From the NCBI RefSeq assembly GCF_016599145.1, contig NZ_JAENKO010000015.1, positions 1-64,000 of the forward strand: DNA of 64,000 bases, read 5' to 3'. The notes under the pieces are model-generated. The model saw nothing but the letters and a program-made list of their open reading frames with translations, did no database searches and was not told the DNA's origin. Below are positions 36,592 through 45,709 of the stretch, piece by piece (positions within the stretch are counted from its first letter, which is position 1; each line of letters starts with the position of its first letter). The DNA is from Tomitella cavernea (lineage in GTDB: Bacteria; Actinomycetota; Actinomycetes; Mycobacteriales; Mycobacteriaceae). Made by a program: the position numbers and the translations under genes.

Positions 36592-39099
36592 TCACAGATC
36601 GCCGGGCGACTTGTCGCTGCGCAGGCCGCGCCACGACGGGTGCCGGAAGCGCCCCGCCTCGGTACGGCCGGAGTGTCGGATTTCGCCGACGAGCCGCGGG
36701 GTGACCCACACGGGGTCCGGGGCGTCGGAGCGGGGCACCGCGTCACTGAAGGGACTGGTCTTGCGGCGGATCCGGCGCATCGAGGCGGTCAGTCGCGCGA
36801 GCTCGTGCTCGTCGAAGCCGGTGCCCACTTTGCCGGCATAGCGCAGTCGCCCGTCGGCGTCGGGTTCGCCGAGCAGCAGGGCGCCGAAAGTCTCCGCGCG
36901 CGAGCCGCTTCCGCGGGTGTACCCGCCGATCACGAGCTCATCACTGGCGAAGTGCTTGTGCTTGATCCACGCGTCGGAGCGCTTGCCATCGGCATACCGG
37001 GAACCCAGCCGCTTCGCGACGATGCCCTCCAGCCCATCGTCGCTGCTGCGGCGCAACGCCTTGCGAGGGTCGAGGTCATATGGCGCGGGCACTTCGGCGG
37101 CGTGCAGCCGCGGGGCGAGGGCCTCGAGAACCTTGCGGCGATTGCGGTAGGCGACGCGCAACAACGGTCGCCCATCGAGGTAGAGGACGTCGAACACGTA
37201 GAGCCGCAGCTCGGTGGCCGCGGCGCGGCGCTGCAGGCGCGCGAAGTCCGGGACACCGCGCGCACCGGGCGCCACCAGTTCGGCGTCGAGTACCGCGTCG
37301 TGGCCCCGAAGATCCTCGGCCAGGGCGGCGAACCGGCCGAACTCGTCGGTCACATCGCGACCGTTGCGGCTGTGCAATCGCACCGCTGCGTCGTGGACCT
37401 CGATGATCACGCGGTGCCCGTCCCACTTGCCCTCGAACGCCCACTCGTCCGGATCGAGGCCAGTGATGTCGCCGGGCGTCGCGAGCATGGGCCGGAGTCC
37501 GCGCGGGAACGGCGCCCGCGATCCCCGGCCGGCCGCGATGGTCTGCCCGGTGCCGTCGCTGGAAGGCCCGTCGCCGGAGGGCTCGTCATCGGAGTCGTGC
37601 GTGGCGGACGGCCGGAACTCCGGCTGGTCCTTCTTCAGATGCACCAGCCAATGGGCGCCGGAAGTATGGCCGCCTTCCGCGCCGTCACCGCGGGACTCCG
37701 TCCCGCGTCCGCCGCTGCGGCCGACTCCGGGCGTGTGGATCAGGGCGTACCGTCCGCGAAGGCGCTTGCCGTGCAGGTCCACGACCACCTCGTCGTCCTG
37801 CCACTTCACCGCCGAGTACGTGCCATTATCCCAGATCTCGACCCGGCCGCCGCCGTATTGGCCCCGGGGGATCTCGCCCTCGAAGGACGCGTACTCGAGC
37901 GGATGGTCCTCGGTGTGCACCGCGAGGCGGTCCTGGCCGGTGTTAGCGGGGAGATTCTTCGGGACCGCCCACGATACGAGCACGCCGTCGCGCTCCAGCC
38001 GGAAGTCCCAGTGCAGGGTGCCGGCGTGGTGCTCCTGTATGACGAATCCGGCTCCGCCGTCCGCGCCGCGCGGGTCCGCTTCCGGCAGCGGCTCGGTGGT
38101 ACGGCCGAACTGCCGGCGCGTGCGGTATTCGCCCAACCGGCCCGTATCGTCGCGGGTTCCGCGCGCGCGGCGCCCGCTCGAGCCCCGGCTACGGCCCCGG
38201 TCAGAGCCCTTCACCAGGTCGGTCAGCAGGTGGCCGTGCTCGTCCACGCGGCGCAGCACCTCGTCGAATGTGAGCTGGCGCAGTGTCGGATCCTCGATCT
38301 CGTCCCACGTGCGTGGCGCGGCGACGGTCGGGCGATCGCGTCCGCGCAGCGAGTACGGTACGATGGTGGTTTTGGCGCCGTTGTTCTGGCTCCAGTCGAT
38401 GAACACCTTTCCGCGGCGCTGCGCCTTCCGCATCGTCGTGGTGACGGTGCGAGGATGTCGTGCGGCGACCTCGTCGGCGACACGGCGGGCCACGTCCACC
38501 GCGTCATCCGACGTCACCGGGCGGTCCAGTGCCACGTACAGGTGAATGCCCTTGCTTCCGGACGTGACCGGGTGGCAGGTGAGTCCGTTCGATTCGGTCA
38601 GGTCGCGTATCGCCGTCGCCACCTGCGCACAGTCGGCGAGTCCGGTCTGTTCCCCGGGATCGAGGTCGAACACCAGACGGTCGGCGAGGAACGCGCCGGG
38701 GGAGTCCGGCGCGTCCGAATCGGGGTCGGGGCGGTCGTGTCGCCACTGCGGGACGTGCAGCTCCAGCGCCGCCTGCTGGCCGAACCACGCAAGGGTCGCC
38801 TCGGAATCGGCGATCGGATAGGTGGTCCGGTGCGTGCGGTGCGCCAGAGTGCAGCGGTCGATCCACTCGGGCGCGGAGGACGGCAGCTGCTTCTCGAAGA
38901 ACGACTCCTCCGCTACGCCGCGCGGCCAGCGCTTGCGGGTGACGGGCCGCTCACGCAGGAGGGGCAGAAGCAGGGGTGCGATCTCGCGGTAGTAGCCGAT
39001 GACGTCCGACTTCGTCACCGCGCCGGACCGTCCCTGTGCTGGATAGAGCACACGGTCGATGTGGGTGATCGCCACCTTGCGGCCGCCTACGGTGACCAT
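36592..39099 (-). CDS. ligD: ATP-dependent DNA ligase LigD (polymerase-phosphoesterase-ligase)
   Basis: The 835-residue protein has the full mycobacterial domain order. The N-terminal primase-polymerase (residues about 1-290) has catalytic acids in LVFDLDPGE, VTSGSKGIHLY and KVFIDWSQNNGAKTT. A 3'-phosphoesterase (about 335-500; IQEHHAGTLHWDFRLERDG) follows, then a C-terminal ATP-dependent ligase (about 545-835) with nucleophile Lys in FEGKWDGHR and DGLEGIVAKR. ATG 39099 starts just before the conserved GRKVAITHIDRVLYP. It fills, trims and seals double-strand breaks with Ku, whose gene follows 88 bp downstream. Confidence 0.95.
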   Translation of the reverse strand: MVTVGGRKVAITHIDRVLYPAQGRSGAVTKSDVIGYYREIAPLLLPLLRERPVTRKRWPRGVAEESFFEKQLPSSAPEWIDRCTLAHRTHRTTYPIADSEATLAWFGQQAALELHVPQWRHDRPDPDSDAPDSPGAFLADRLVFDLDPGEQTGLADCAQVATAIRDLTESNGLTCHPVTSGSKGIHLYVALDRPVTSDDAVDVARRVADEVAARHPRTVTTTMRKAQRRGKVFIDWSQNNGAKTTIVPYSLRGRDRPTVAAPRTWDEIEDPTLRQLTFDEVLRRVDEHGHLLTDLVKGSDRGRSRGSSGRRARGTRDDTGRLGEYRTRRQFGRTTEPLPEADPRGADGGAGFVIQEHHAGTLHWDFRLERDGVLVSWAVPKNLPANTGQDRLAVHTEDHPLEYASFEGEIPRGQYGGGRVEIWDNGTYSAVKWQDDEVVVDLHGKRLRGRYALIHTPGVGRSGGRGTESRGDGAEGGHTSGAHWLVHLKKDQPEFRPSATHDSDDEPSGDGPSSDGTGQTIAAGRGSRAPFPRGLRPMLATPGDITGLDPDEWAFEGKWDGHRVIIEVHDAAVRLHSRNGRDVTDEFGRFAALAEDLRGHDAVLDAELVAPGARGVPDFARLQRRAAATELRLYVFDVLYLDGRPLLRVAYRNRRKVLEALAPRLHAAEVPAPYDLDPRKALRRSSDDGLEGIVAKRLGSRYADGKRSDAWIKHKHFASDELVIGGYTRGSGSRAETFGALLLGEPDADGRLRYAGKVGTGFDEHELARLTASMRRIRRKTSPFSDAVPRSDAPDPVWVTPRLVGEIRHSGRTEAGRFRHPSWRGLRSDKSPGDL

Positions 39100-39171
39100 G
39101 CCTGAGGGTAACCGGGACCGGTGTCCGCAAACCTGACGACCGCCGGCGGCGAGCGTGCCCGGCCGGGAGCC

Positions 39172-39276
39172 TAGTCGCCGGCCGCGGTATGCCAGTCGCT
39201 GGCCGCGGTGTCTCAGTCGCCGGCCGCTGTACTTCAGTCGCTCGCCGCTGTACTTCAGTCGCTCGCCGCGACGAGA
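39172..39276. repeat. Five tandem 21-bp units spanning the prfC 3' end
   Basis: Units start at 39172, 39193, 39214, 39235 and 39256, each beginning (C/T)AGTCGC. The last unit carries the final codons and stop of prfC (VAASD, stop at 39255-39257). Copies diverge away from the gene, with copies 3 and 4 differing at only two positions. The array appears to have expanded from the prfC terminus into the prfC-ligD gap. No gene lies in 39100-39254. Confidence 0.85.
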
Positions 39277-40904
39277 GGCCGCAGCGTGAGCTCCGGGTTC
39301 TCCTTCTCGATGTACTGCAGCCGCCACTTGTCGCTGAAAAGTGCCAGGATGACGCCGTCGGAGCGGGTGAACACCTCGACGCCGCGCTGGCGGTTCAGTC
39401 CGGGCGCGGATTCCTTGTCGGTCTCGCGCGCCACGGTGTAGCCGAGGTTGTTCACGACGGTCTCCACGCCGAACTCGGCCTGCATCCGCGCGGTGACCAC
39501 CTCGAACTGCATCGGGCCGACGGCGGCCATCACCGGGGAGGCGTCGCCGCGCGCGTCGTTGCGCAGCACCTGCACCACGCCCTCGGTGTCGAGCTGGTCG
39601 ATGGCCTTGCGGAACTGCTTGTACTTGCCCGCGCTACGGGCGCTGATCATCGCGAAGTGCTCGGGCGCGAACGACGGGATGGGCGCGAACTCGATGCGCG
39701 GATCGCTGTAGAGGGTGTGCCCGGGGGCGAGCGCGTTGGCGTTGACGAGACCGACGATGTCCCCCGGGTAGGCGTCTTCGACGGTGTTGCGGTCGCGTCC
39801 GAACACGGTGAGCGCGTACTTGGTGGCGAACGGGCGGCCGGTCTGCGCGTGTGTGACCACCATGCCCCGCTCGAATGTCCCGGAGACCACCCGCATGAAT
39901 GCGAGCCTGTCGCGGTGTGCGGTGTCCATGCCCGCCTGCACCTTGAACACGACGGCGCTGAACGGGTCGCTCACCTGGCGTGACTTCCCGTCGACGCCGT
40001 CGCGCGCGCGCGGTGGCGGGGCGTAAGCGACGAGCGTGTCGAGGATCTGCCGCACGCCGAAATTCAGCATGGCCGACGCGAAGATCACCGGGGACGTCTG
40101 CCCGGCCAGGTACATCTCCTGGTCGTGGTCGGCCCCGGTCTCCGAGAGCAGCTCGCTCTCCTCGACGGCCGACTGCCACGCGTCGCCCTCGCGGGCCGCG
40201 GCGGCCTCGGCGTCCAGGTGCTCCTCGGGCGCGACGGTGGCGCCGCCGGAGGTGCGTGTGAAGCGGATGAAGCCCTCGTCGCTGCGGCGCAGCAGGCCAC
40301 GGAAGTCGCCCGCGATGCCCACCGGCCAATACAGGGGGGTCGGGATGAGACCGATGCGCTCCTCAATCTCGTCGAGCAGCTCCAGCGGCGACCGGCCGGG
40401 CCGGTCCCACTTGTTGATGACGGTGACCACCGGAATGCCGCGGTGCTTGCACACCTGGAACAACTTGAGCGTCTGCGGCTCGAGGCCCTTGCCCGCGTCG
40501 ATGAGCATCACCGCGGCGTCGACGGCCGTGAGCACCCGGTAGGTGTCCTCGGAGAAGTCGGAGTGGCCGGGGGTGTCGACGAGGTTGATCACGTGGTCGT
40601 CGTAGGTGAACTGCAGGGCCGTCGAGCTGACCGAGATGCCGCGGGCCTTCTCCATCTCCATCCAGTCCGACACCGTGGACTTGCGGCCCGCTTTGCCGTG
40701 CACCGCACCGGCCTCGGAGATCACCCGGGCGTGCAGCGCCAGTGCCTCGGTGAGCGTCGACTTGCCGGCGTCGGGGTGCGAGATCACTGCGAACGTGCGT
40801 CGGCGTCGCGCCTGCACGCCCGCGGCGTCATTGCCGGGGGAGTGAGCCCCGCCCGCCGCTGTCGCGGGATCGGTGTTGGGGGCCGACGCGTGCTCGGTGG
40901 TCAC
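39255..40904 (-). CDS. prfC: Peptide chain release factor 3
   Basis: RF3 is the GTPase that recycles RF1/RF2 from the ribosome. The 549-residue protein shows the G1 loop SHPDAGKSTLTEALA near residue 42, DTPGHSDFSEDTYR, NKWDRPGR and the later PMQFEVVTARMQAEF and ERGMVVTHAQTG segments of the translational GTPase family. GTG 40904 is chosen because GGAAGGA lies 8 nt upstream; the frame is open further but without family sequence. The first ~30 residues are a variable extension. Its 3' end is embedded in the 21-bp repeat array. Confidence 0.94.
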   Translation of the reverse strand: MTTEHASAPNTDPATAAGGAHSPGNDAAGVQARRRRTFAVISHPDAGKSTLTEALALHARVISEAGAVHGKAGRKSTVSDWMEMEKARGISVSSTALQFTYDDHVINLVDTPGHSDFSEDTYRVLTAVDAAVMLIDAGKGLEPQTLKLFQVCKHRGIPVVTVINKWDRPGRSPLELLDEIEERIGLIPTPLYWPVGIAGDFRGLLRRSDEGFIRFTRTSGGATVAPEEHLDAEAAAAREGDAWQSAVEESELLSETGADHDQEMYLAGQTSPVIFASAMLNFGVRQILDTLVAYAPPPRARDGVDGKSRQVSDPFSAVVFKVQAGMDTAHRDRLAFMRVVSGTFERGMVVTHAQTGRPFATKYALTVFGRDRNTVEDAYPGDIVGLVNANALAPGHTLYSDPRIEFAPIPSFAPEHFAMISARSAGKYKQFRKAIDQLDTEGVVQVLRNDARGDASPVMAAVGPMQFEVVTARMQAEFGVETVVNNLGYTVARETDKESAPGLNRQRGVEVFTRSDGVILALFSDKWRLQYIEKENPELTLRPLVAASD

Positions 40905-41064
40905 CGGGGATCCTTCCGGGATTGCGGGTGGTGCGGCACCGGCGGTGCGGCACGGATGGTGTGTCACGCCCGGTGCGGTGATGGCGCGAAGCGGGGCATT
41001 GTGGGAAACCGCGTTCCGCCGCGTTGCCGCCGATCGAGTTTACCCGGCCGAGAAAGGTGGCCGA

Positions 41065-41694
41065 TCATGCCCCATGCAGGCGGTTCTGCGCGAAGCCGAG
41101 CCCCCGCTCGGCTACGAGCTCCGCGGCATCGGCGGCCTCCTCACAGAACACCCCGAGCTCTTTGCGCTCTGCCGCGGAGAACGGCTTGAGGACGTAGGAG
41201 GCCGGATCCATCCGCCCGGGCGGGCGGCCGATGCCCGCACGCACACGCAGATAGTCGCGGGTACCCAGCGACGACGTCACCGAGCGCAGGCCGTTGTGTC
41301 CGCCCTCGCCGCCACCGGACTTCACCCGGACCGTCCCGAAGTCCAGGTCCAGCTCATCGTGCACGACGAGGATCCTGTCCGCGGGCACGGAGAAGAACTT
41401 CGCCGCGGACGCCACCTGCCGCCCGGAGACGTTCATGAAGGCACGGGGCTTGACCACGGTCACGGGGCGCCCCGCCAGGCGGCCCTGCGCGATCTGCGCG
41501 CCGCTGCGCTTGTGCACCGTGAAGCGGGCGGACATGCGGTCGGCGAGCACGTCGGCCACCAGGAAGCCGATGTTGTGCCGGGTGCGCTCGTACTCCGGGC
41601 CCGGATTGCCCAGCCCCGCGATGACCAGGGGACGGGTGTCGGAGCCGTCGAGGTCGGCGAGGGCGGGTCCCGGCGTATTCACAGGGGGCATCAT
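41065..41694 (-). CDS. pth: Peptidyl-tRNA hydrolase
   Basis: Pth releases peptides from peptidyl-tRNA that drops off ribosomes. The 209-residue protein has [18 protein letters not shown] (catalytic His in RHNIG), [19 protein letters not shown] and [13 protein letters not shown]. About 20 extra residues precede the conserved start; ATG 41694 is followed by a second ATG. It lies downstream of rplY on the same strand, separated by a strong stem-loop, matching Rv1014c-Rv1015c. Confidence 0.94.
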   Translation of the reverse strand: MMPPVNTPGPALADLDGSDTRPLVIAGLGNPGPEYERTRHNIGFLVADVLADRMSARFTVHKRSGAQIAQGRLAGRPVTVVKPRAFMNVSGRQVASAAKFFSVPADRILVVHDELDLDFGTVRVKSGGGEGGHNGLRSVTSSLGTRDYLRVRAGIGRPPGRMDPASYVLKPFSAAERKELGVFCEEAADAAELVAERGLGFAQNRLHGA

Positions 41695-41732
41695 CGCATC
41701 CCGGCCTGCAGTCGCCGCATCCCGATGCCCTG

Positions 41733-41776
41733 CGACGACGGCGCCCCGTCCCCGGGGGGGCGGGGCGCCGTCGTCG
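41733..41776. terminator. 16-bp perfect stem-loop between rplY and pth
   Basis: Positions 41733-41748 and 41761-41776 are exact reverse complements around a 12-nt loop. There is no T tract on either side. It sits 28 bp past the rplY stop, so a U-less actinobacterial-type terminator or an mRNA processing/attenuation element between rplY and pth is likely. Confidence 0.65.
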
Positions 41777-41803
41777 TTGAAGGATGTCAGGCGGATGGCC
41801 GGG

Positions 41804-42409
41804 TCACTCTGCGGCGGCCTCGCCGGCCTCGCCCTCGGCGGCGGCCTCGTCCTCGTCGGGCGCGGACCGCTGCTCGGCGACGTTCACCAGCAGAAGCTCC
41901 GCGTCGTCTTCGAGCTCGGTGCCTGCGGGAATCTGCACATCCCCGGCGAGGACCTGGGCGCCCACCTCGGCACCCTCGATCGAGACCTCGATCTCCTCCG
42001 GGATGGAGAGCGCGTCGGCCTGCAGGCGCAGTGTCGTGACCTCGTGGAAGACGATGGTGCCGGGCGCGGCTTCACCGGTGACGACCAGCGGAACCTCGAC
42101 GACGACCTTCTCGCCGCGCTTGACGGTGAGCAGGTCGGCGTGCTCGATGTAGTTGCGCACGGGGTGGATCCGGACCTCCTTGGTCAGGGCCATGTGCTCC
42201 TTGCCGTCGATGTCCAGCGTGACGATGGCGTTGGTGCCGTGGTTGCGCACGACCGCGGCGAACTCGAGCGAGGGGAGGTTCAGGTGGATCGGGTCGGCCC
42301 CGTGGCCGTAGAGGACGGCCGGGACCAGGCCTTCGCGGCGGGCGCGGCGCGAAGGGCCCTTGCCGAACTCGGTGCGGGGGGTGGCGGCGATGCGCAATTT
42401 GTCGGCCAT
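41804..42409 (-). CDS. rplY: 50S ribosomal protein L25 (CTC/TL5 form)
   Basis: The 201-residue protein has the 5S rRNA-binding L25 domain ([24 protein letters not shown], about residues 12-35) and the C-terminal TL5/CTC beta domain ([15 protein letters not shown]). It ends with a Glu/Ala-rich acidic tail. ATG 42409 has AAGGAG 6 nt upstream. Expressed leftward ahead of pth. Confidence 0.95.
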   Translation of the reverse strand: MADKLRIAATPRTEFGKGPSRRARREGLVPAVLYGHGADPIHLNLPSLEFAAVVRNHGTNAIVTLDIDGKEHMALTKEVRIHPVRNYIEHADLLTVKRGEKVVVEVPLVVTGEAAPGTIVFHEVTTLRLQADALSIPEEIEVSIEGAEVGAQVLAGDVQIPAGTELEDDAELLLVNVAEQRSAPDEDEAAAEGEAGEAAAE

Positions 42410-42626
42410 CGGTGTCTCCTTGGAAGAAGTGCGGTTGCGGGGTGCCCGGCTGCGGGCGCCGATCGCGCGCCGCGCCGTGCACCGGCCGCGCCGGTGACAC
42501 CGCTGGTCGCGTCGATAACGGTCCGCCCGGGCCGGTGATCGACCGCGAGCCACCCTCGCCGAGACAACGTTGCAAAGAATACCCGGTGGCGCGGGTCCGT
42601 GAGTGAGTGGGCCCGAGCGCGCAACG

Positions 42627-43568
42627 TCACAGCGGGAACGCGGTTCCCGTCAGCTTCTCGGACAGCGTCCACAGGCGCGCCGCGGTGGTGGCGTCCAGCG
42701 CGCGCGCGGAGCGGCCGATGGCGGTGGGCGCGCCGCGCAGCTGGAACAGCCCGCGGGGGCCGACGTACGTGTCGCCGGGGATGTCCGCGACGGCGGCGAA
42801 CAGGGTCGGAAGAGCCCCGCCGCATGCGTCCTGGCCGACGAACCTGCTGCCGAACCGGAACAGCGCCGTCGCACCGGGGACGGACAGCTGGTCGCCGAGC
42901 CCGGTCGACGAGGCCCCGGGATGCGCCGTCACCGATCGCACCGCGGAACCCGAATCGGCGAGTCGGCGTTGCAGGTGCGCCGCGCACAGCAGGTTCGCCA
43001 ATTTCGCCTGACCGTAGGCCCGTGCCCGGGAGTGGGGGCGGCGCTCGTAGTTGAGGTCGTCCAGATCGATCCGGCCCGCCCGCTCCGCCAGCGACGCCAC
43101 CGTCACCACCCGGTCGCGCACCTGTGGTAACAGCAGATTCGTCAGGGCGAAGTGGCCCAGGTGGTTGGTCCCCATCTGCATCTCGAACCCGTCCGCAGTG
43201 CGCTGCAACCGCGGAGTCATCACGCCGGCGTTGTTGATGAGCACGTCGATCGGGCCGGCCCAATCCTGTGCGAACCTGCGCACCGACGCGAGATCCGCCA
43301 GGTCCAGCGCCCGGACCGAGACCGAGCCCGGCGCCGGCCAGGACGCACCGGGCGGGCGGGCGGCGAGTCCGTCGGCGACGGCACGGCCCTTCACCTCGTT
43401 GCGCACGGCCAGCGTGACGTCCGCGCCGGCCGCGTACAGCGCTGCCGCTGTTTCGAGGCCGATTCCGCTGGTGGCGCCGGTGACGACGAACGTCTTGCCC
43501 GTCAGCACCGGGACGTCGGACGCGGACCACCCGCCGCGCTTCCGGCCCCGTGCGGAACCCCTTCTCAC
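42627..43568 (-). CDS. Short-chain dehydrogenase, retinol-dehydrogenase-like
   Basis: The 313-residue SDR has the TGATSGIGLETAAAL cofactor loop near residue 28, INNAGVMTPRL, MQMGTNHLGHFALTN, catalytic ARAYGQAKLANLL and HPGASSTGL. Such proteins are often annotated as retinol dehydrogenase/WW-domain oxidoreductase-like. GTG 43568 overlaps the arsC stop by 4 bp (GTGA), so translation is probably coupled, although the first 20 residues are basic and could be skipped by a GTG start near VPVLTGK. Substrate unknown. Confidence 0.83.
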   Translation of the reverse strand: MRRGSARGRKRGGWSASDVPVLTGKTFVVTGATSGIGLETAAALYAAGADVTLAVRNEVKGRAVADGLAARPPGASWPAPGSVSVRALDLADLASVRRFAQDWAGPIDVLINNAGVMTPRLQRTADGFEMQMGTNHLGHFALTNLLLPQVRDRVVTVASLAERAGRIDLDDLNYERRPHSRARAYGQAKLANLLCAAHLQRRLADSGSAVRSVTAHPGASSTGLGDQLSVPGATALFRFGSRFVGQDACGGALPTLFAAVADIPGDTYVGPRGLFQLRGAPTAIGRSARALDATTAARLWTLSEKLTGTAFPL

Positions 43569-43924
43569 CGGGGCAGAATCTCCTCGACGTTCTGGATCGG
43601 CCGCGCCAGCCGGACCCCGAGGTCCGTCACTACGAGCGGACGTTCGATGAGGATCGGGTGGGCGGCCATCGCGTCGAGCAGAGCGTCGTCGCCGGCGTCC
43701 GCCAGGCCGAGCTCTCTGTAGACGGACTCCTTGGTGCGGATCGCCTGACGCGGGGTCAGGCCCGCCTGTTCGATGAGCCGGGCGAGCTCGCCGCGAGTGG
43801 GAGGCGTGTCGAGGTACTTGACGATCGTGGGCTCGATGCCGTTGTCCCGCAGCAGCTGGAGGGCGTTCCGGGAGGTGCTGCAACGCGGGTTGTGGTAGAT
43901 CGTCGCGGAATTCTCGTCGGACAT
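43565..43924 (-). CDS. arsC: ArsC-family reductase (glutaredoxin-dependent type)
   Basis: The 119-residue protein has the ArsC active-site segment YHNPRCSTSRNALQLL (catalytic Cys in PRCS) near residue 10. It also has the RTKESVYRELGL and HPILIERPLVV motifs, of normal family length. It would reduce arsenate to arsenite with glutaredoxin or a thiol, but no arsenite exporter or ArsR lies next to it, so a housekeeping thiol role (like YffB/ArsC-related proteins) is possible. AGGAG lies 7 nt upstream. Middle gene of the flavoprotein-arsC-SDR run. Confidence 0.83.
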   Translation of the reverse strand: MSDENSATIYHNPRCSTSRNALQLLRDNGIEPTIVKYLDTPPTRGELARLIEQAGLTPRQAIRTKESVYRELGLADAGDDALLDAMAAHPILIERPLVVTDLGVRLARPIQNVEEILPR

Positions 43925-43979
43925 GGAGTCTCCTGGGGGTGGGGCGTGCGGAGCCGCCGCAGATGCCGGCAGCACAACC

Positions 43980-45506
43980 CTAGCTGGCCGCGGCGGCGCT
44001 GATTCCCGCCCGACGGCCGAAGAAGCTGCCGTCGCCCAGCGACGCGCCGCTCGCGTAGCCCCAGGCGGCGAGGCCCGATGTGCACCGGCCCGCGGCGAAC
44101 AGCCCGGGCACGGGGTCGCCGTCCACGTGCAGCACCCGGGAGTCGGGGTCGGTGCGCAGCCCGCCCAGGGCGAAGCCGCCGGTGCGCCCACGCAGGTCGA
44201 TGACGGCGATGTTGCCTTCGAGGGGGCGCAGCCACTGCGCGTTCTTACCGAACATCGGGTCCTCGCCGCGCGCTGCGTGCCGGTTGTACAACTCCACCGT
44301 CGCCTGCAATGACCCTTCGGGCAGGCCCGCCTCCGACTCGACCTCGGCGACCGTCTCGCCCACCCACTTCGGCCGGAACCGCAGGAACGGGGTGGCGCTG
44401 ACGGTGGAGCCGGCCTCCTCGTAGGCGCGCTCGTCGAGGACCAGGTAGGCCTCGTTGCCCTGGTGCAACGCCATCTCCTGGCCGATGCGCCCCGGGTAGG
44501 TGTCCTCCGTGACGAAGCGCTGGCCGCGCCCGTTGACGAGGATGCCGCGCACCATCATCTGCGGGTCGCAGTGGATCGCCACCTCGGCGGCGTCCATGTG
44601 CATCAGGTCGGCGCCGACGGCCTGGCCCATCCGGATGGCGCGGCCGTCGTGCTGCTCCACCGCCGAGCCGGGTCTGCCGGCCAGCAGCGGCACGTGCGCG
44701 CGCATCATCGCGTCGTTGTAGGTGAAGCTGCCCGCGGCCAGCACCACGCCGCGGCGGGCCCGCACCGTCAGCTCCTTGCCGAAACGAGTGCCGATCACGC
44801 CGACGACCCGGTCGCCGTCGTCATCGGCGGACACCACGAGGCGCCTGGTCGTCACGTCGTACTCGCTGCGCACGCCCAGCTCGGCGATCCGTTCCGACAG
44901 CGGGGTCATGAGCATCAGCCCCGCGCTTTGCTCGCCCGCCTTCTTCGCGCTCATCTGCGGCACGTGGCCGCGCGGGGCCGCAGCGGCGACGGAAGTGAAC
45001 GGCGCCGCGTTCTCCCCGCCGGTGTACATCAGGCCGTCGTCGGCCGGGGGCTCCCAGCCGGGCTCACCGAAGAACGAGGGCTTGAAACGCACCCCGGCGT
45101 CCACCAGCCAGTCGTAGTGGGCGACGCTGCCCTCGCAGTAGGCGTCGAGCTTCGCCCGGTCGGCTCCGGGGCCCATCGCGGCCGTCAGGAACGCCTTCAT
45201 GTTCTCGACGTCGTCGTCGAAACCCAGGGCGCGCTGCAGCGCCGTGCCGCCGCCCATGTAAATGAACCCGCCGGCCAGGGCCGCGGCACCGCCCCATCCG
45301 CCGGCGCGCTCGAGAATCACGACCTGGGCGCCCGTCCTGGCCGCCTCGATCGCCGCGCAAGCGCCCGCGATGCCGTAGCCCACGACCACGACGTCGGCCT
45401 CGACGTCCCACTCAGGGACGCCGGCGCCTGTGGGCGAGTCGATGCGCAGAGGACGGACCGAGTCGGGCGAGGACGGCGCACCGGGGCGCGGTGTGGTGTG
45501 AGTCAT
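43980..45506 (-). CDS. FAD-dependent oxidoreductase, 3-ketosteroid dehydrogenase/fumarate reductase family
   Basis: The 508-residue flavoprotein has an FAD dinucleotide fold VVVGYGIAGACAAIEAARTG near residue 42. An LERAGGWGGAAALAGG loop, VVLAAGSFTYNDAMM and a C-terminal FAD-binding end LFAAGRCTSGLAAWGYASG(A)SL complete the pattern of KstD-like and flavocytochrome-c-type enzymes. A TATACC box (45513-45518 on this strand) ends 6 nt before the ATG, so the message is probably leaderless. It diverges from the ergothioneine operon. Substrate (steroid ring, fumarate or other enone) undetermined. Confidence 0.83.
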   Translation of the reverse strand: MTHTTPRPGAPSSPDSVRPLRIDSPTGAGVPEWDVEADVVVVGYGIAGACAAIEAARTGAQVVILERAGGWGGAAALAGGFIYMGGGTALQRALGFDDDVENMKAFLTAAMGPGADRAKLDAYCEGSVAHYDWLVDAGVRFKPSFFGEPGWEPPADDGLMYTGGENAAPFTSVAAAAPRGHVPQMSAKKAGEQSAGLMLMTPLSERIAELGVRSEYDVTTRRLVVSADDDGDRVVGVIGTRFGKELTVRARRGVVLAAGSFTYNDAMMRAHVPLLAGRPGSAVEQHDGRAIRMGQAVGADLMHMDAAEVAIHCDPQMMVRGILVNGRGQRFVTEDTYPGRIGQEMALHQGNEAYLVLDERAYEEAGSTVSATPFLRFRPKWVGETVAEVESEAGLPEGSLQATVELYNRHAARGEDPMFGKNAQWLRPLEGNIAVIDLRGRTGGFALGGLRTDPDSRVLHVDGDPVPGLFAAGRCTSGLAAWGYASGASLGDGSFFGRRAGISAAAAS

Positions 45507-45512
45507 GCAACG

Positions 45513-45518
45513 GGTATA
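45513..45518 (-). promoter_or_regulatory. -10 box TATACC for leaderless flavoprotein gene
   Basis: TATACC on the minus strand ends 6 nt before ATG 45506, matching the leaderless layout of several other genes here. The 203-bp gap to egtAB also contains a TACTGT hexamer (45661-45666), a candidate -10 for the rightward operon. Confidence 0.5.
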
Positions 45519-45709
45519 TCCGAGCCGCCGCCGGGGTGCGGAGCGGGTCTCCCGTGCATTGGGATCGGACATGGGGCGGGCGTCGGCGAGTGCCGTGGGT
45601 GCGTCCGGGGTAAGCCTGATCGATGATGCGCAGATCGCCCCGTTCGGTGCCGCGGACGGTTACTGTCGGTGAGGACCCGCGTTCGTGTGAATCGAGGCGC
45701 CCACCTGAG

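Noticed and set aside
36640-39105. An 821-codon plus-strand frame opposite ligD
   Set aside because: It is the antisense shadow of a well-supported three-domain LigD; no recognisable protein features.
43565-43924. Arsenic resistance operon
   Set aside because: ArsC-like gene only; no ArsR, ArsB/Acr3 nearby, so no operon claim is made.
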